Part shown: one piece after another, positions 48,637 to 59,933 of the stretch
Numbering within the stretch: position 1 is the first letter of the stretch
Layout: the number at the start of each line of letters is the position of its first letter
Origin: Methanosarcina sp. ERenArc_MAG2
GTDB taxonomy: Archaea; Halobacteriota; Methanosarcinia; Methanosarcinales; Methanosarcinaceae
DNA length: 64,000 nt
Assembly (NCBI GenBank): GCA_023955635.1
Contig: JAMXHR010000016.1
Coordinates: 462,655-526,654, forward strand
Direction: 5' to 3'
Translations under genes and position numbers: made by a program
The notes under the pieces: model-generated
What the model saw: only the letters and a program-made list of their open reading frames with translations
The model's database searches: none
Told to the model about the DNA's origin: nothing

Positions 48637-48966
48637 TTTACCCTAGCATATTTTTATGAACATTTCAAAACATTTATTGCCTGTAGCCAAGCTCAGATTC
48701 GATGTTTATGTATTTTCCGTCATTTTTCGAGTTGAATTTTTTTTCATAGTATACAAAGTTCTGAAGGAAATGTTTAAAACTCAATAGGATATATCGAATA
48801 TTAATACTTTTATTTATAATATACTCAAAATATAATAAGTAATATTATATAATAGTTAATAATTATGTACAATAATCTTTAGCATCAATATCTCTTATTT
48901 TTTGTTTAATCTTAATTTCATCTATGGCATTGACAACTTCGGTACAAAGCACAAAATTATAATTAA
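48637..48966. other. AT-rich divergent promoter region
   Basis: No gene seen. It should contain promoters for the GH16-like protein and the acyltransferase. Confidence 0.3.
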
Positions 48967-50025
48967 ATGATATTTATGTCACCTAATAAAAGTACTATTC
49001 GCGACTCGAATTTTGAGCTATTAAGGCTTGTTTTAATCTTAATGATTATATGTCTCCATTATTTTAAGTATGGAGGGGTGTTTCATACACTAACACCTTC
49101 GGATTCAAATTATTATTCCGCCTATGGGTTAGAAAGCCTCTTTATCATTGCAGTAGACTGTTTTATACTTATAACCGGATACTATCAAATTAATGGAAAA
49201 TTTAAATTAAAAAAAGTCATTGGCCTCTGGGCGCAGGTCATTTTTTATTCGGTAACGATTTCATCAATATTTTGGTTTACTGGGATTGAGCCTCTGACCG
49301 TACCCACAATATTACAAGCATTTTTCCCAGTAATTACTGGAACATACTGGTTTGTGACATTATACATCGTTCTGTATCTATTTTCCCCATTTATAAATAT
49401 AGCTCTTCAAAATATGAAAAAAGCAGATCATAAAAAATTAATTATAATTTCCGCAGTTTTTTTTGTAATCTTACCGTCAATTAATTTTACCTATTTTACC
49501 GACACCGGATACAGTTTATATAATTTTGTTTTTCTTTATTGTGTAGGCGCATACATAAAAAAATATGACCTTCCAATCAAAAACCCAACATACTTCTTAT
49601 TTGGGTATCTTATGTGTAGTTTTTTAATATTCTCTGGAGTCATGCTTCTTAGAACGTTTTCTGAAACTCCCGAGTACTTCTTTGCCGATCCCTGGAACTA
49701 TAATTTTATTTTTGTAGAATTAGGGGCCATTTGTCTTTTTATGGTGTTCAAAAGCATCAAAATACAATCCCCAACAATAAATTTTATGGCAACATCTGTT
49801 TTCGGCATCTATCTGATATCAAATCATCCATTTGTACTGGATGTGTTGTACTCTAACATCCTTCATTGTGCTGACTATTATTACAGCCCTCTTTTTGTTT
49901 GGCATGTTCTATTTTCAGGAATCGGTGTTTTAGTCTCGTGTTTGATTATCGATTTCTTTAGAAAGAAATTGTTTTTAATACTACGTAAACTCATCCCAAA
50001 ATCAATTTTATCCTCATTCAGCTGA
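48967..50025 (+). CDS. Acyltransferase 3 family membrane protein
   Basis: 352 residues with about ten membrane segments. The N-terminus RDSNFELLRLVLILMIICLHY holds the conserved R-L-x-x-x-x-M-I-x-x-H pattern (His near residue 32) of OafA/WecH-type O-acyltransferases, which move acetyl groups onto surface sugars. It sits beside the GH16-like genes and downstream of the deacetylase, suggesting a role in glycan acetylation. Start ATG 48967; the ATG at 48976 is also possible. Confidence 0.8.
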   Translation: MIFMSPNKSTIRDSNFELLRLVLILMIICLHYFKYGGVFHTLTPSDSNYYSAYGLESLFIIAVDCFILITGYYQINGKFKLKKVIGLWAQVIFYSVTISSIFWFTGIEPLTVPTILQAFFPVITGTYWFVTLYIVLYLFSPFINIALQNMKKADHKKLIIISAVFFVILPSINFTYFTDTGYSLYNFVFLYCVGAYIKKYDLPIKNPTYFLFGYLMCSFLIFSGVMLLRTFSETPEYFFADPWNYNFIFVELGAICLFMVFKSIKIQSPTINFMATSVFGIYLISNHPFVLDVLYSNILHCADYYYSPLFVWHVLFSGIGVLVSCLIIDFFRKKLFLILRKLIPKSILSSFS

Positions 50026-50108
50026 CCTTCCACAGATGTCTGACAAATTTATTCATTTTCCTCACTAATATACAACTATTAAATATATTGTGTCTTGACT
50101 CTGATTTC

Positions 50109-50375
50109 ATTATGCTTGTTACAACACGTTCTTTTGATCACGGAATCGTTTCTGGAATTTATGATGAACTTGAAATTGGAAAAGTGATTGACGAAGTGCT
50201 GCCCAAATATGGGCAGCACAAGTTAGCTCATTCTATTGTAGTAAAGGCAATGCTTCTCAATTGTCCTGGTTTCACTAACAGTCACCTTTACACGTATTTT
50301 CAGTACCTTGAAACTCTTCCAATTGAAAGACTATCTGGTCCTGGAATCAGTGCATCTGATCTATTCCTGGAGTAA
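50109..50375 (+). pseudogene. IS1634-type transposase N-terminal fragment
   Basis: MLVTTRSFDHGIVSGIYDEL and KVIDEVLPKYGQHKLAHSIV are the DUF4277 N-terminal domain of IS1634-family transposases. After ISASDL the frame jumps to LFLE and stops, implying an internal deletion. The 3' bases hold a direct duplication of AGTGCATCTGATCTATTC. The catalytic domain is missing. Confidence 0.75.
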
Positions 50376-50509
50376 GTGCATCTGATCTATTCGAGATCTA
50401 AAAAACGATTTTGAGTTTTGAGGTCAGCTTCATGAAAGAATCTTTAGAAAAAATATCTGTAAAAGATTCCCTCTATATCTCAGGAATCTTTTCTCTGGTA
50501 GAAGCCTTA

Positions 50510-51396
50510 GAGCGTGTCTTAATATTCCTTTATCATCCGCTTGATTTTTTTATACGAGCCAGTCTTCTAATCATTATATGAAGCATTGCAGCATATATTA
50601 ATGCTTGACTTGATTCTGTTAATCCTTCATAATCTTTACTCAAACGTCGATATCTACCTAGCCATCCAAATGTACGCTCTACTACCCATCTGTGAGGAAG
50701 TACCTTAAAACCTTTGATGTCATCGCTGCGCTTTACGATTTCCAACATCCAACCACAAACTACTTTGACCCAATCAACCAGTTGACCGGAATAAGCAGCA
50801 TCAGCCCAAATAAGCTGCAATCGAGAAAATTTCCCCTTAATTTGTTCCAGAACAAGTTTAGCTCCATCTCGATCCTGGATATTTGCTGTATGAACTATAA
50901 CTATCAACAGTAGCCCTATTGTATCCACTAGAATGTGGCGCTTTCTCCCTTTTACTTTCTTGGCAGCATCATAGCCGCGTACTCCTGGCGTTTCTGTAGT
51001 TTTAACTGACTGGCTATCTAAAATTGCAGCACTCGGTTCTGGTTTTCTTCCATATGCAATTCTCAGTTCAGTTCTCAGTGTAGCATTTATACGTTCCCAA
51101 AATCCAGTAAGTCTCCAAAGACGGAAATAGTGGTAGACAGTTTTCCACGGTGGGAATTCGTGGGGTAACATTCGCCATGCACAACCCGAACGTAGCAAAT
51201 AAAAGATGGCGTTCAATATTTCTCGATAGGAATGAACGCGTTTTCTACCTCGATTCGTGCTAGGACTGGGGAGATGAGGCTTAATTATTTCCCATTGTTT
51301 ATTAGATAAATTACTATGATAAGGAGTTCTTTTATTTTGTTCTGGCATGAACGAACAATCAGTGTGTCAAGGATTATATAATTTTAAGACACGCTC
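50510..51396 (-). mobile_element. IS5-family insertion sequence
   Basis: 887 bp. Ends GAGCGTGTCTTAA on both sides in inverted orientation, flanked by TTA (50507-50509 and 51397-51399) as target duplication. It is inserted just past the 3' end of the giant TPR gene. Confidence 0.88.
50533..51348 (-). CDS. IS5-family transposase
   Basis: 271 residues. The N-terminal SNKQWEIIKPHLP and RSGCAWRMLPHEFPPW are typical of the IS427/IS1031 groups. DDE residues: AAILDSQSVKTTE (Asp), LIWADAAYSG (Asp) and PHRWVVERTFGWLGRYRRL (Glu). Single frame, no programmed shift, so likely functional. Confidence 0.92.
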   Translation of the reverse strand: MPEQNKRTPYHSNLSNKQWEIIKPHLPSPSTNRGRKRVHSYREILNAIFYLLRSGCAWRMLPHEFPPWKTVYHYFRLWRLTGFWERINATLRTELRIAYGRKPEPSAAILDSQSVKTTETPGVRGYDAAKKVKGRKRHILVDTIGLLLIVIVHTANIQDRDGAKLVLEQIKGKFSRLQLIWADAAYSGQLVDWVKVVCGWMLEIVKRSDDIKGFKVLPHRWVVERTFGWLGRYRRLSKDYEGLTESSQALIYAAMLHIMIRRLARIKKSSG

Positions 51397-51405
51397 TTAG
51401 AGATT

Positions 51406-54400
51406 TTAGGGGAAACTTTCTTCGTTTTGAATGCATTTTAAAGCTTCAAGTTTCCTTTTTGCGTCTGCCAGGTCCGGATAGAGGCGCAGGATTTCACTGA
51501 AAGTCCTTATGGCTTCGCCGTATCTTTCCATTTTTCCGAGGATAACTCCTCTGTAATTCATGGACTGGGCATCACGCGGGTTTATCCTGAGCAGCCTGTC
51601 AAAGGCTTTCAGGGCTTCCTCGTATTCCCCGATTTTTGCAAGAGAGATACCCAGATATTTCAGAGACTGTTCATGCCAGGGATTAAGGGCCAGGGCTTCG
51701 CCAAATGCCCTGCATGCAGTCTCGTAAAGTTTCTGTTTGAAGCAGACAATCCCTATATTATAGATCGCTTTAATATTCTCAGGTTCCTTTTCCAGCACAA
51801 GGTCAAAAGCCCGCAGGGCTTCCTGTACAGTTCGAGCGTGCAGAAGGCAATTCCCTTAAAGTTCAGAGCATCGAGGTTCTCAGGGGAGATCTCAAGGATG
51901 CGGTCAAAATAGCTAAGGGCCTCTTGCGCCCGGTCAAGTTTGATAAGGGTCGTGGCTGCGTTATAAAGGGCTTCCTCGTTCCCGGGGTTGAAAAGTGCGG
52001 CTTTTTCAAAGGCTTTCAGGGCTGCTTTGGGGTTACCGAGTTCCAGGAAGCAGAGCCCCAGATAGTTCAGGCTTTCAGGGTCGTCGGGTGCAGCTTCCAG
52101 CAGCATTCCAAAGGTTTCGGCAGCAGTTTCGTATTTTCCAAGGTTGAAAAGCACAAGAGCGCTATGATAGAGGGCTTCCCTATGCACCGGGTCGTGCTCC
52201 AGAATTATATCAAAAGCCTCCAGGGCTTTTTCATATTCCTGAAGCTCCATTCTTGAGATCCCGAGCCTGTAACAGACTTCAATAAATTCCGGGAAATCAG
52301 GCGCAAGCAGAAGCACCCTTTCAAGATCCCGTGCAGCTTCCTTGAAGTGCTGGAGCTTGAAATTGGCCACTGACCGGCTGTAGAGAGCGTTTATGTTTTC
52401 AGGGTTCAGGATCAAAGCCGAATTGAAAGCCTGGCAGGCCTCCTCATAACTATTCAGTCCAAGGAGGGCAAGCCCTTTTTGCTCCCAGGCAACTTCCAGC
52501 GCCGAATCGAATTCCAGAGCCCTTTCAAAAGCTTCTAGTGCTTGCCGGTCCCGGTCAAGTCCTCTCAAAGCAAGCCCTGTTACATACCAGATATCTGCAG
52601 CCTCCGGTTTTGCCTCAAGGATTTTTTCAAATGTCTCAAGGGAAGCCTTATAGCCTCCCATTTTGAGCTGGGAAAGCCCCATCTTCTTCCAGGCGTCTTC
52701 TGCCTCTAAGTAATTTAATTTATCTTTTAATCCGCGGTTTTCTTCTTGATTTCCCGGGACCGCCTGCTCGAAGGCTTCGAGAGCTTCAGCATAGTATTCA
52801 AGAGAAAAGAGAGTAAGACCTCTTCCGTACCATGCTTTTTCAAAATCCGGATAGAATGAAAGGAGTTCTGAAAATACCTCAAGGGCTTCTTCCAGCCTGC
52901 CAAGTTTCAGAAGCACAATCCCTTTGCCGTAAAGAAGCTCTTTCGAGACTGGTCCGCTCGCTGTAAGCTTTCCAAGTGGCAGCAGGGCTTCTTCATATTT
53001 CCCAAGTTCTATAAGGGAAGATGCAAACCTTTCAAGGAGCTCTCCAAAAGCCTGAGAGTTTTCAAAAGGATTTTCTCCCGTACTCTTTCCTTCGTTTTCT
53101 CCTCTATCCTCTCCAGTATTTTCTATATTAAAGCTCTCAGCTGCAAGTTCGAGAAGAGCATTAACCGCAGAAACAGCTTCTTCCGGCCTTCGGAGCTCAA
53201 AAAGGGCAAGGGCTTTCTTGTGCAGAACCTCAGGATCAGTTGCTCCTGCTTTAAGGACAATGTCAAAGGCTCCCACTGCTTTTTCATATTCTTCGAGTTC
53301 GAAGCAGGAAATTCCTGCATAATATGGCAATTCGGGCTTCTGGCAGCCGAGGTCAAATGCGTTTTCAAAGGAGTTCAGGGCTTCCTCAAAGTTCCCCAGC
53401 CTGAAAAAGGCAATAGCTCTGGCGTAATGCAAATCTTCTTTTTTCGGACAGGATTCCAGAGCCACTTTAAACGCCTCAACTGCTTCCTGATATTCCTCAA
53501 GTTCGAAATGAGTGTACCCTTTCTGCTCAAGAGCATAAGTACAGTCAGGCTTAAGTTTAAGGACCGAATCAAAGATAGCGGAAGCCTCCTTTACTTCTCC
53601 AAGAGCTTTTAACACAACTCCTTTTCTAAAAAGGATGGTTTTTCGCTCTGGATTCTTCCTTAAAACCATATCAAAGAGCTCAAGAGCTTCTTCGTAAAGT
53701 CCCTGTTTGAAACAGGCTGTGCTCAGGTGTGCAAGAGCTTCAGCATTGGACTGGTCCTTTTTAAGGATCTCTCTAAAACCTGAGGCAGATTCTTCGTATC
53801 TTCCTGACCGTAATAGAGAGAGGCTTTTCATATATAGAGCATCAAGGTTTCCGAAATCTATTTCAAGTGCCGCCTCAAAAGCTCTTACAGCATCTTCAAA
53901 ATTCCCAAGTTCAAAACAGGAGAGTCCAAGCTGGTAACAGGCGTCCTGAAAGACAGGATCGATTTCAAGTACATTTTCCAAGTCTCTGACAGCATTTTCA
54001 TGCTGCTTTAGTTTTGAATGGGATATGCCTCTTGAATACCAGGCTTCTGCAAACAGGGGATCCTCTTCGATAAGCCTTGAAAAAACCTCAAGCGCTTTTT
54101 CATAAGCTTCCTGCCTGATAAGTACAAGCCCTTTCAAGTAAAGCGCAGAAGAGTTTTGTGCAGAGGAGTTTTGTGCAAAAGAATTTTTCCCGGAACCCTC
54201 AGTTATCTCTTCAAAAACAGAAAGGTCTTTATCATACTGTCCTGATTCGAAGCTAGCGGTCCCAAGATAATACCTGGCTTCTTCTCTTCCAGGGTCAAGT
54301 TCCAGCACCCTGGAAAACGCTTCAGTTGCCTCTTCATACCTCTTCAACTGCAGAAGAGAGAAGGCAAGGTTATTGAGAACAGAAAGGTTTTCAGGATCTT

Positions 54401-56942
54401 TTTCGAGCACGGCTTCCAGAGCTGGCAGGGCAGTTTCGTACTGTTCGGTTTCAAAGAGGCAAAGAGCCTTATACTCGAGAGCTTCCTTCATTTCGGGGTT
54501 CAGGCTAACAGCTGACTCAAAGGCACAGGCTGCTGCTCCTGGCATGTTTATTCTGTACAGGCTAAGGCCTTTGTAGTACCAGAGAATATCGGAATCCGGT
54601 CTTTCCTTAAGAGCAGTCTCAAAGGTTTCAAGGGCAGGGATATACCTTTCAAGCTGCATCTGCGCAAAACCTTTGTAAATCCGGGCTTCATCGTAGTCGG
54701 GGGTCTTTGTATCATTATAATTTGAATTCTTTGTATCATTATAATTTGAATTCTTTGTATCATTATAATTGGAACTTTGTATATCCTTAAAATTAACATC
54801 CTTTATAATTACTTCATCAAAGGCTTTTATAGCATCTTCAAAATGTTCCAATTTTATCAGAGCAAGCCCTTTTTGGTACCAGGCTTCCCTGGACTCCGAC
54901 TTTTGGCAGAGCACCTGTCCAAACGCCTGCAGTGCAGTTTCATATTTCCCGAGCTCCATCGCAAGTTTTCCTTTTCTGCACTGGATTTCCAGATCTTCGG
55001 GATTCTTTTCAGCAAGCTTTTCAAAGGTTTCCAGAGCTTCGTCCGGTTTTCCAAGTTCCATCTGTGCAACTGCGAGGCTGTATAAGATATCCGGATAATC
55101 CGGATTAAGATAGAGGACTTTTTCAAGGCATTCCAGGGCAGTTTCCTTTCTTCCCAACTTTAGCAGGGCTATTCCCCTTTCGTAAATGGAGTCGAGATCA
55201 TCAGGGCTTGTTTTAAGGACTTCGGCAAAGGCTTCGTCTGCTTTTTCGTATTCTTCGGCAGCCAGTAAAATTAGCCCTCTGTTTCTCCAGGCGTCTTCAA
55301 AGTCAGGCCTGAGCCTGATAGCCTCTTCAAAAGACTCCAGGGCTTCTTCCGTTTTTCCAAGCTTTCCTAGCACTATTCCTTTTTTATTCCACCCTTTCTC
55401 AAGATAAGGGTCCAGCCGAAGAACTTCCTCAAAGGCTTTAAGGGCTTCTTCATAACGTTTCATGGAATAAAGTGCAAAACCCTTATTCATCCAGCAGGCT
55501 TCACACTCGGGTTTAAGCTCTGCAGCTTTCTCAAGAGCCCTCAGGGCAGGCTCGAATTTTCCGCTATCAAGGAAAATTAGCCCTTGCTGGAGCCAGAGGG
55601 TGTAGTTATCGGGTTCTTTTTCGAGACTCTGTGCAAGGGATTCAAGGGCTTCTTCAAAGCGGCTTAGCTTTACAAGTACAGTGCCCCTGAACTTCTGGGC
55701 TTCGGTGAATTCCGGGTTGTATTCAAGCATGGAATCGAAAGCTTTGAGGGCTTCTTCATATTTCCCTGTCCTGGCAAGCAAGTGCCCCTGCTGGAACCAT
55801 GAATCTTCATATGCCGGGTCCAGTTCGGTAACTCTGGAAAAAGATTGAGCAGCTTCCTTAAAGCGCTGCAGTTTCAGGAGAGCAAGAGCCCTGTTATACC
55901 AGCTTTCCTTCATTTCCGGATAAACTGCAAGCACGGAGTCAAAGGCCTCGATGGCTTCTTCGTAGACCTCAAGTTTCATGAGAGCAAGGCATTTGTAGTT
56001 CCAGGCTTCGAGATAAACAGGATCAAGTCGGATTGCTTCCTCAAAAGCATCTATTGCTTCATTGAGCCTGAGTAGCTGAATAAGAGCAAAGCCTTTCTTG
56101 AGCCAGATTTCTTTATTCCCGGGATTGAGTTTCAGTATTTTCGAAAAGGTTTTTTCGGCGTCCTCATAGCGGGAAAGTTCGCTTAAAAGTATGCCCCTCT
56201 GGTAGAGAACAACCTCGCTGGCAGGAAATTTTCTTAAAAATGCGTCAATACATTCCAGAGCTTCTTCATTTCTCTCGAGATTCGCCAGTGAAAAACATCT
56301 TTGTTCCCAGGCATCTGTATGCTTCGGGTTTTCCTGAATCAGATAATTAAAACATTCCAGGGCTTTTTCATATTCTTTGAGCTTTGCAAAAACCAGCCCT
56401 TTTGCATAGCAGGCCTCTGAATTTTTCGGGTTGATTTTAAGCGCATGTCCGAAACTTTCCAGGGCTTCTTCGTACCTGCCAGCTTTTCCAGCCACCGTCC
56501 CTCTGGCATACCAGGCGGTTCCGCATTCAGGTTCAAGTTCAAGCCCTTTCTCAAAGCAAAGAATTGAAGCTTCAGTCCGTCCCAGTTCGGCAAATACAAG
56601 TCCTTTCCGGTACCAGATTTTCGAATTTTCTGGATTTGTTTCAAGCGCACAATCATAGATTTCCAGTGCCTCTCCAAGTTTTCCGAGGGTTGCCAGAGCA
56701 TTTCCTTTCTTATAAAGGGCATCGGAATTTCCTGGCTCTAAATGCAGGACCTGATCAAAAGAGTCGAGAGCTTCTTCCGGTTTTTTAATTTCCAGCAGGG
56801 CGAGTCCCCTGTTGAAAAGGGCTCCTGTGTGACTTGGATCTTTGTCCAGAATTTTATTGAAAACATTAATCGACTTTTCGTACCTTTTGTGTTTAACCAG
56901 GTCAAGGCCTCTTTGAAAGGCTTCATCGTTAGTGATAAGCAA
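51406..56942 (-). CDS. Giant TPR-repeat protein, frameshifted near the 3' end
   Basis: About 1845 residues, nearly all tandem 34-residue tetratricopeptide repeats (W-Y-x-x-G-x-x-L-x-x-x-x-x-Y-x-x-A-L-x-x-F). The array is interrupted by a short low-complexity insert of three N-S-N-Y-N-D-T-K-like units (DNA at 54704-54775) and two acidic linkers. At the end the frame breaks near 51826: one added G turns LYRKPCG into LYREALRAFDLVLEKEPEN and joins the last 110 residues. No signal peptide, membrane segment or enzyme domain is seen. It would form a very long superhelix for protein binding. An IS5 element lies nine bases beyond the stop. Confidence 0.85.
54704..54775. repeat. 24-bp tandem repeat inside the TPR gene
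   Basis: Three in-frame units of TCTTTGTATCATTATAATTT plus GAAT, starting at 54704, 54728 and 54752; the last has one G change. Copy number changes would keep frame. Confidence 0.85.
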
Positions 56943-58161
56943 CTCCTCCGATCCTTTTTCTAAATCTATTCCTGCAAGCTCAAATAAATCTTATATTTAA
57001 ATGTGGGTTTTCAATCTGGCTTCAATAATATTTTGCCCTGCTTTCTCCGGCTTCAGGGCTTTTTGCGAGTACTCTTCCTGTTTTTAGCTTTTAAAAGCTC
57101 CTTTTCAATAATTGCGATAAATATTACCTGTCTTATAAATGTAAGAACTTTTAGTAAATTATAAATCCACAACATATTAAATTATTTCTATAATTTCCTG
57201 TTCTGGCAATTTAAATACCCTTTTTCACAAAATGCCTTTTCCGGACAAATTCCCCGGCATCAACTGATAAAATTTAATATTCAATCCTGACCAGGATCTA
57301 TTGTCATTGTTAATTTTTATCTAGAATCTTATCTCTTAACATTGTATATAAACAATCCTCCATAATTGAGAGTGGGGGATACTCTTCTATTTATCTTTCT
57401 AAGTGTTTTTTGAAGGTATTCGATGCATTTCGCAGTCAGCTTAAAATTATAAAAATAGATGTAAATAAATTTTATAAATCTAAATTAAACTCTAAAAATT
57501 TCTTTCAAGGCTTTCATTCAATACCTGCAAATCTCCTTCTTGAAACAGACAAGTAAAATCTTTTCAGGTAATTAATTTTCTTAATAAACTTTCTTATTTC
57601 GGAAACCGAAATTCCTGCAGCTCTGTGAATGGCCCCCGTCAGCTCCTCTGCCTCCCAGAAGCGTAGAATTTGCAGCGTTTACGATTGTATCCACTTCAAG
57701 TTTATGATCTTGTTGAATTAACCTTACCCTATCTGAAATCCGGACCATAATCCGCTCTCTTGCTTTTATTCCTTTCTTTTTTGTCTGATATCTTTCCCGG
57801 AGTGCTATATGATTTGTATTTCTTGCTATGTTCTGCTTTTGCTACGTGCTGTTTTTGCTCTGTTTTGCTCTATCTTTTTGCTTTTGCTCAGGACAATTTT
57901 TCTTTTTCACGTTCCTGTTTTTAGTTGTGCATTCCAAACAATCATATAGCATAAAACATAGATTATAATGGTCAATCCGAGCATGAGGATTCTGGTATTC
58001 CGAAGGTGATTATTTGCCTGTGACGGAGACTCTGAAAACTTTGATGTGCTTTACAGGGGTTATCAGGGTTACCTTAATAAAATCGATCTTTTAGATCAGT
58101 AATGCCACGAATAAGTAAGGTCATAAACTTCAAAGTTGAAACTTAATATGGGGAGGCAGCT
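56943..58161. other. Intergenic region with a macro-domain relic
   Basis: About 1.2 kb, AT-rich. It includes the promoter of the TPR gene, the macro-domain remnant at 57590-57748 and the leader of mtaA. GGGGAGG (58150-58156) is the mtaA ribosome binding site. Confidence 0.4.
57590..57748 (-). pseudogene. Macro-domain protein remnant
   Basis: From ATG 57748 the frame reads LEVDTIVNAANSTLLGGRGADG, the ADP-ribose binding signature of MacroD-type deacetylases. At a C5 run (57633-57637) the frame shifts; one base fewer gives AIHRAAG, but similarity ends there. Most of the domain is absent. A full enzyme would remove ADP-ribose from proteins or O-acetyl-ADP-ribose. Confidence 0.65.
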
Positions 58162-59180
58162 ATGGATGAGATGACACTTAAAGAGAGACTTTTAAACGCG
58201 CTAGAAGGAAAGAAAGTTGACAAAGTACCTGTTTGTTCCGTAACCCAGACGGGAATTGTGGAATTAATGGATAAAGTGGGAGCTCCCTGGCCAGAATCCC
58301 ACTCTGACCCTGAACTGATGGCAAAGCTGGCGATTGCGAATTACGAGCTTAGCGGACTCGAAGCTGTAAGGCTTCCTTATTGCCTGACCGTACTTGCCGA
58401 AGCAATGGGCTGCGAAGTCAACATGGGGACAAAGAACAGGCAGCCGTCTGTCATTGCGCATCCGTACCCTAAGGATCTGGAAGGCATGGAAATGCCTGAG
58501 AATATGCTTGATAAGGGCAGAATTCAGGCTGTACTTGATTCAATTAAGATCATAAGAGAAAAAGTTGGACCGGATGTGCCCATTATAGGGGAATGGAAGG
58601 GCCAGTTACCCTTGCCTCGGATCTGGCGAGTGTAAAGTCCTTTATGAAATGGTCTCTTAAAAAACCTGAGCTTTTACACCAGGTATTGGATTTTGCAACC
58701 GAAGCCACAATATCTTATGCAAATTCAATGGTTCTTGCAGGAGCAGATGTTATTTCCGTTGCGGATCCTGTGGCCTCTCCTGACCTTTTGAGTCCGGATT
58801 CTTTTAAAAGTGAACTCCAATCGAGGCTGCAAAAGTTTTCCTCAAACGTAGATTCAGTTACAGTCCTGCATATCTGTGGGAACGTGGGTCCTATCCTCAA
58901 CTATATGGCAGATTGCGGTTTCGAAGGTCTGAGCGTTGAAGAAAAAATCGGCAGCATAAAAAAGGCTAAAGAAGTACTTGGGAACAGGGCAAGACTCGTA
59001 GGAAATATCTCGAGCCCCTTCACTTTACTTCCTGGTCCGATCGAGAAAATCAAAGAAGAATCCAAAAAAGCTCTCGAAGAAGGAGTGGATGTACTTGCTC
59101 CTGGCTGTGGAATTGCACCCATGACTCCGCTTTCCCACATTAAAGCTATGGTCGAGGCAAGAAACGAGTACTACGCTTGA
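58162..59180 (+). CDS. mtaA: Methylcobamide:CoM methyltransferase MtaA, frameshifted
   Basis: Restored length about 339 residues, normal for MtaA. It moves the methyl group from MtaC-bound cobamide to coenzyme M in methanol-dependent methanogenesis. It is a uroporphyrinogen-decarboxylase-type TIM barrel. The zinc ligands are visible: LHICGN (His, Cys) and LAPGCGIAP (Cys). The frame breaks at a G4 run near 58590; one added G gives PIIGGMEGPVTLAS and joins the halves. The start has GGGGAGG upstream. It converges on mtaB, 750 bases away. A broken mtaA next to intact mtaCB again points to an indel error. Confidence 0.88.
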
Positions 59181-59933
59181 GGATCCAGAAAAGCAAAATA
59201 ATTTTTAATTTTTTTTCGATATTCCAGTACATTTTTACAGGCTTCTTTTTTCCTGTATTTGTTTTTACTTTTTTCTCATTCTCAGGTTTTTGTATTTCTT
59301 TTATCCTTAACCTTCATCCTTAGGACCCTCCGCGAAATAACTTAAGCACTTTTTTTACTGCACTCAACTATTTTTCAGACCGGCTTATCGATTTGATTCA
59401 TAAATAATTCTGTGTTATAATTCTGTGTTGCTCAGGTTATTTCGTAACAGGTCCTGAATTGGTTTATTAACTATAATTTCAAAAGAAAAGAGGAACCACT
59501 GAAAATACATACGACCCGAAAGAAAGGAAGTAAGGGCACATAGATTTCTGCTCGAATTGCGTCTCAGGAACAGAAAAATCTCTGATTTTCTTTTCGTTGC
59601 GATGTAATCCCAACAGCCCGGGGTCCGTTTCTCCTCTCTCAAGCGGACTAATTTTAAGGGCTTATTTAAGAAATTACAGCTTTTCCGCGTTTCCCGTGGT
59701 TCTAATGTATGGTGCGGATTTTTCATACATCGTGTGATTATAAAGGCTGGAGTGAATTGAGTTTAATTATTTACATAAGTGTAATTATTTACATTCAAAG
59801 CTATAGTATGCATTCAAACTGTTGACGGCCAGCAGGTAAAGTCCCCTGTCAATGAGTAAAAGAATCTTATATGAACTTCGTCAACAGGAAATTATATCCG
59901 GAATTTTCAAAAAATGGAAAGAACTTGCCTCGA
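59181..59933. other. Intergenic region between convergent mtaA and mtaB
   Basis: T-rich termination stretch after mtaA (59205-59290). The segment 59480-59710 is GC-richer than its flanks and may include RNA; a 103-codon minus-strand frame there has no recognisable similarity and was not called. Confidence 0.35.

Noticed and set aside
59415..59726. 103-codon minus-strand frame between mtaA and mtaB
   Set aside because: No start signal and no recognisable similarity; the region may be untranslated or RNA.
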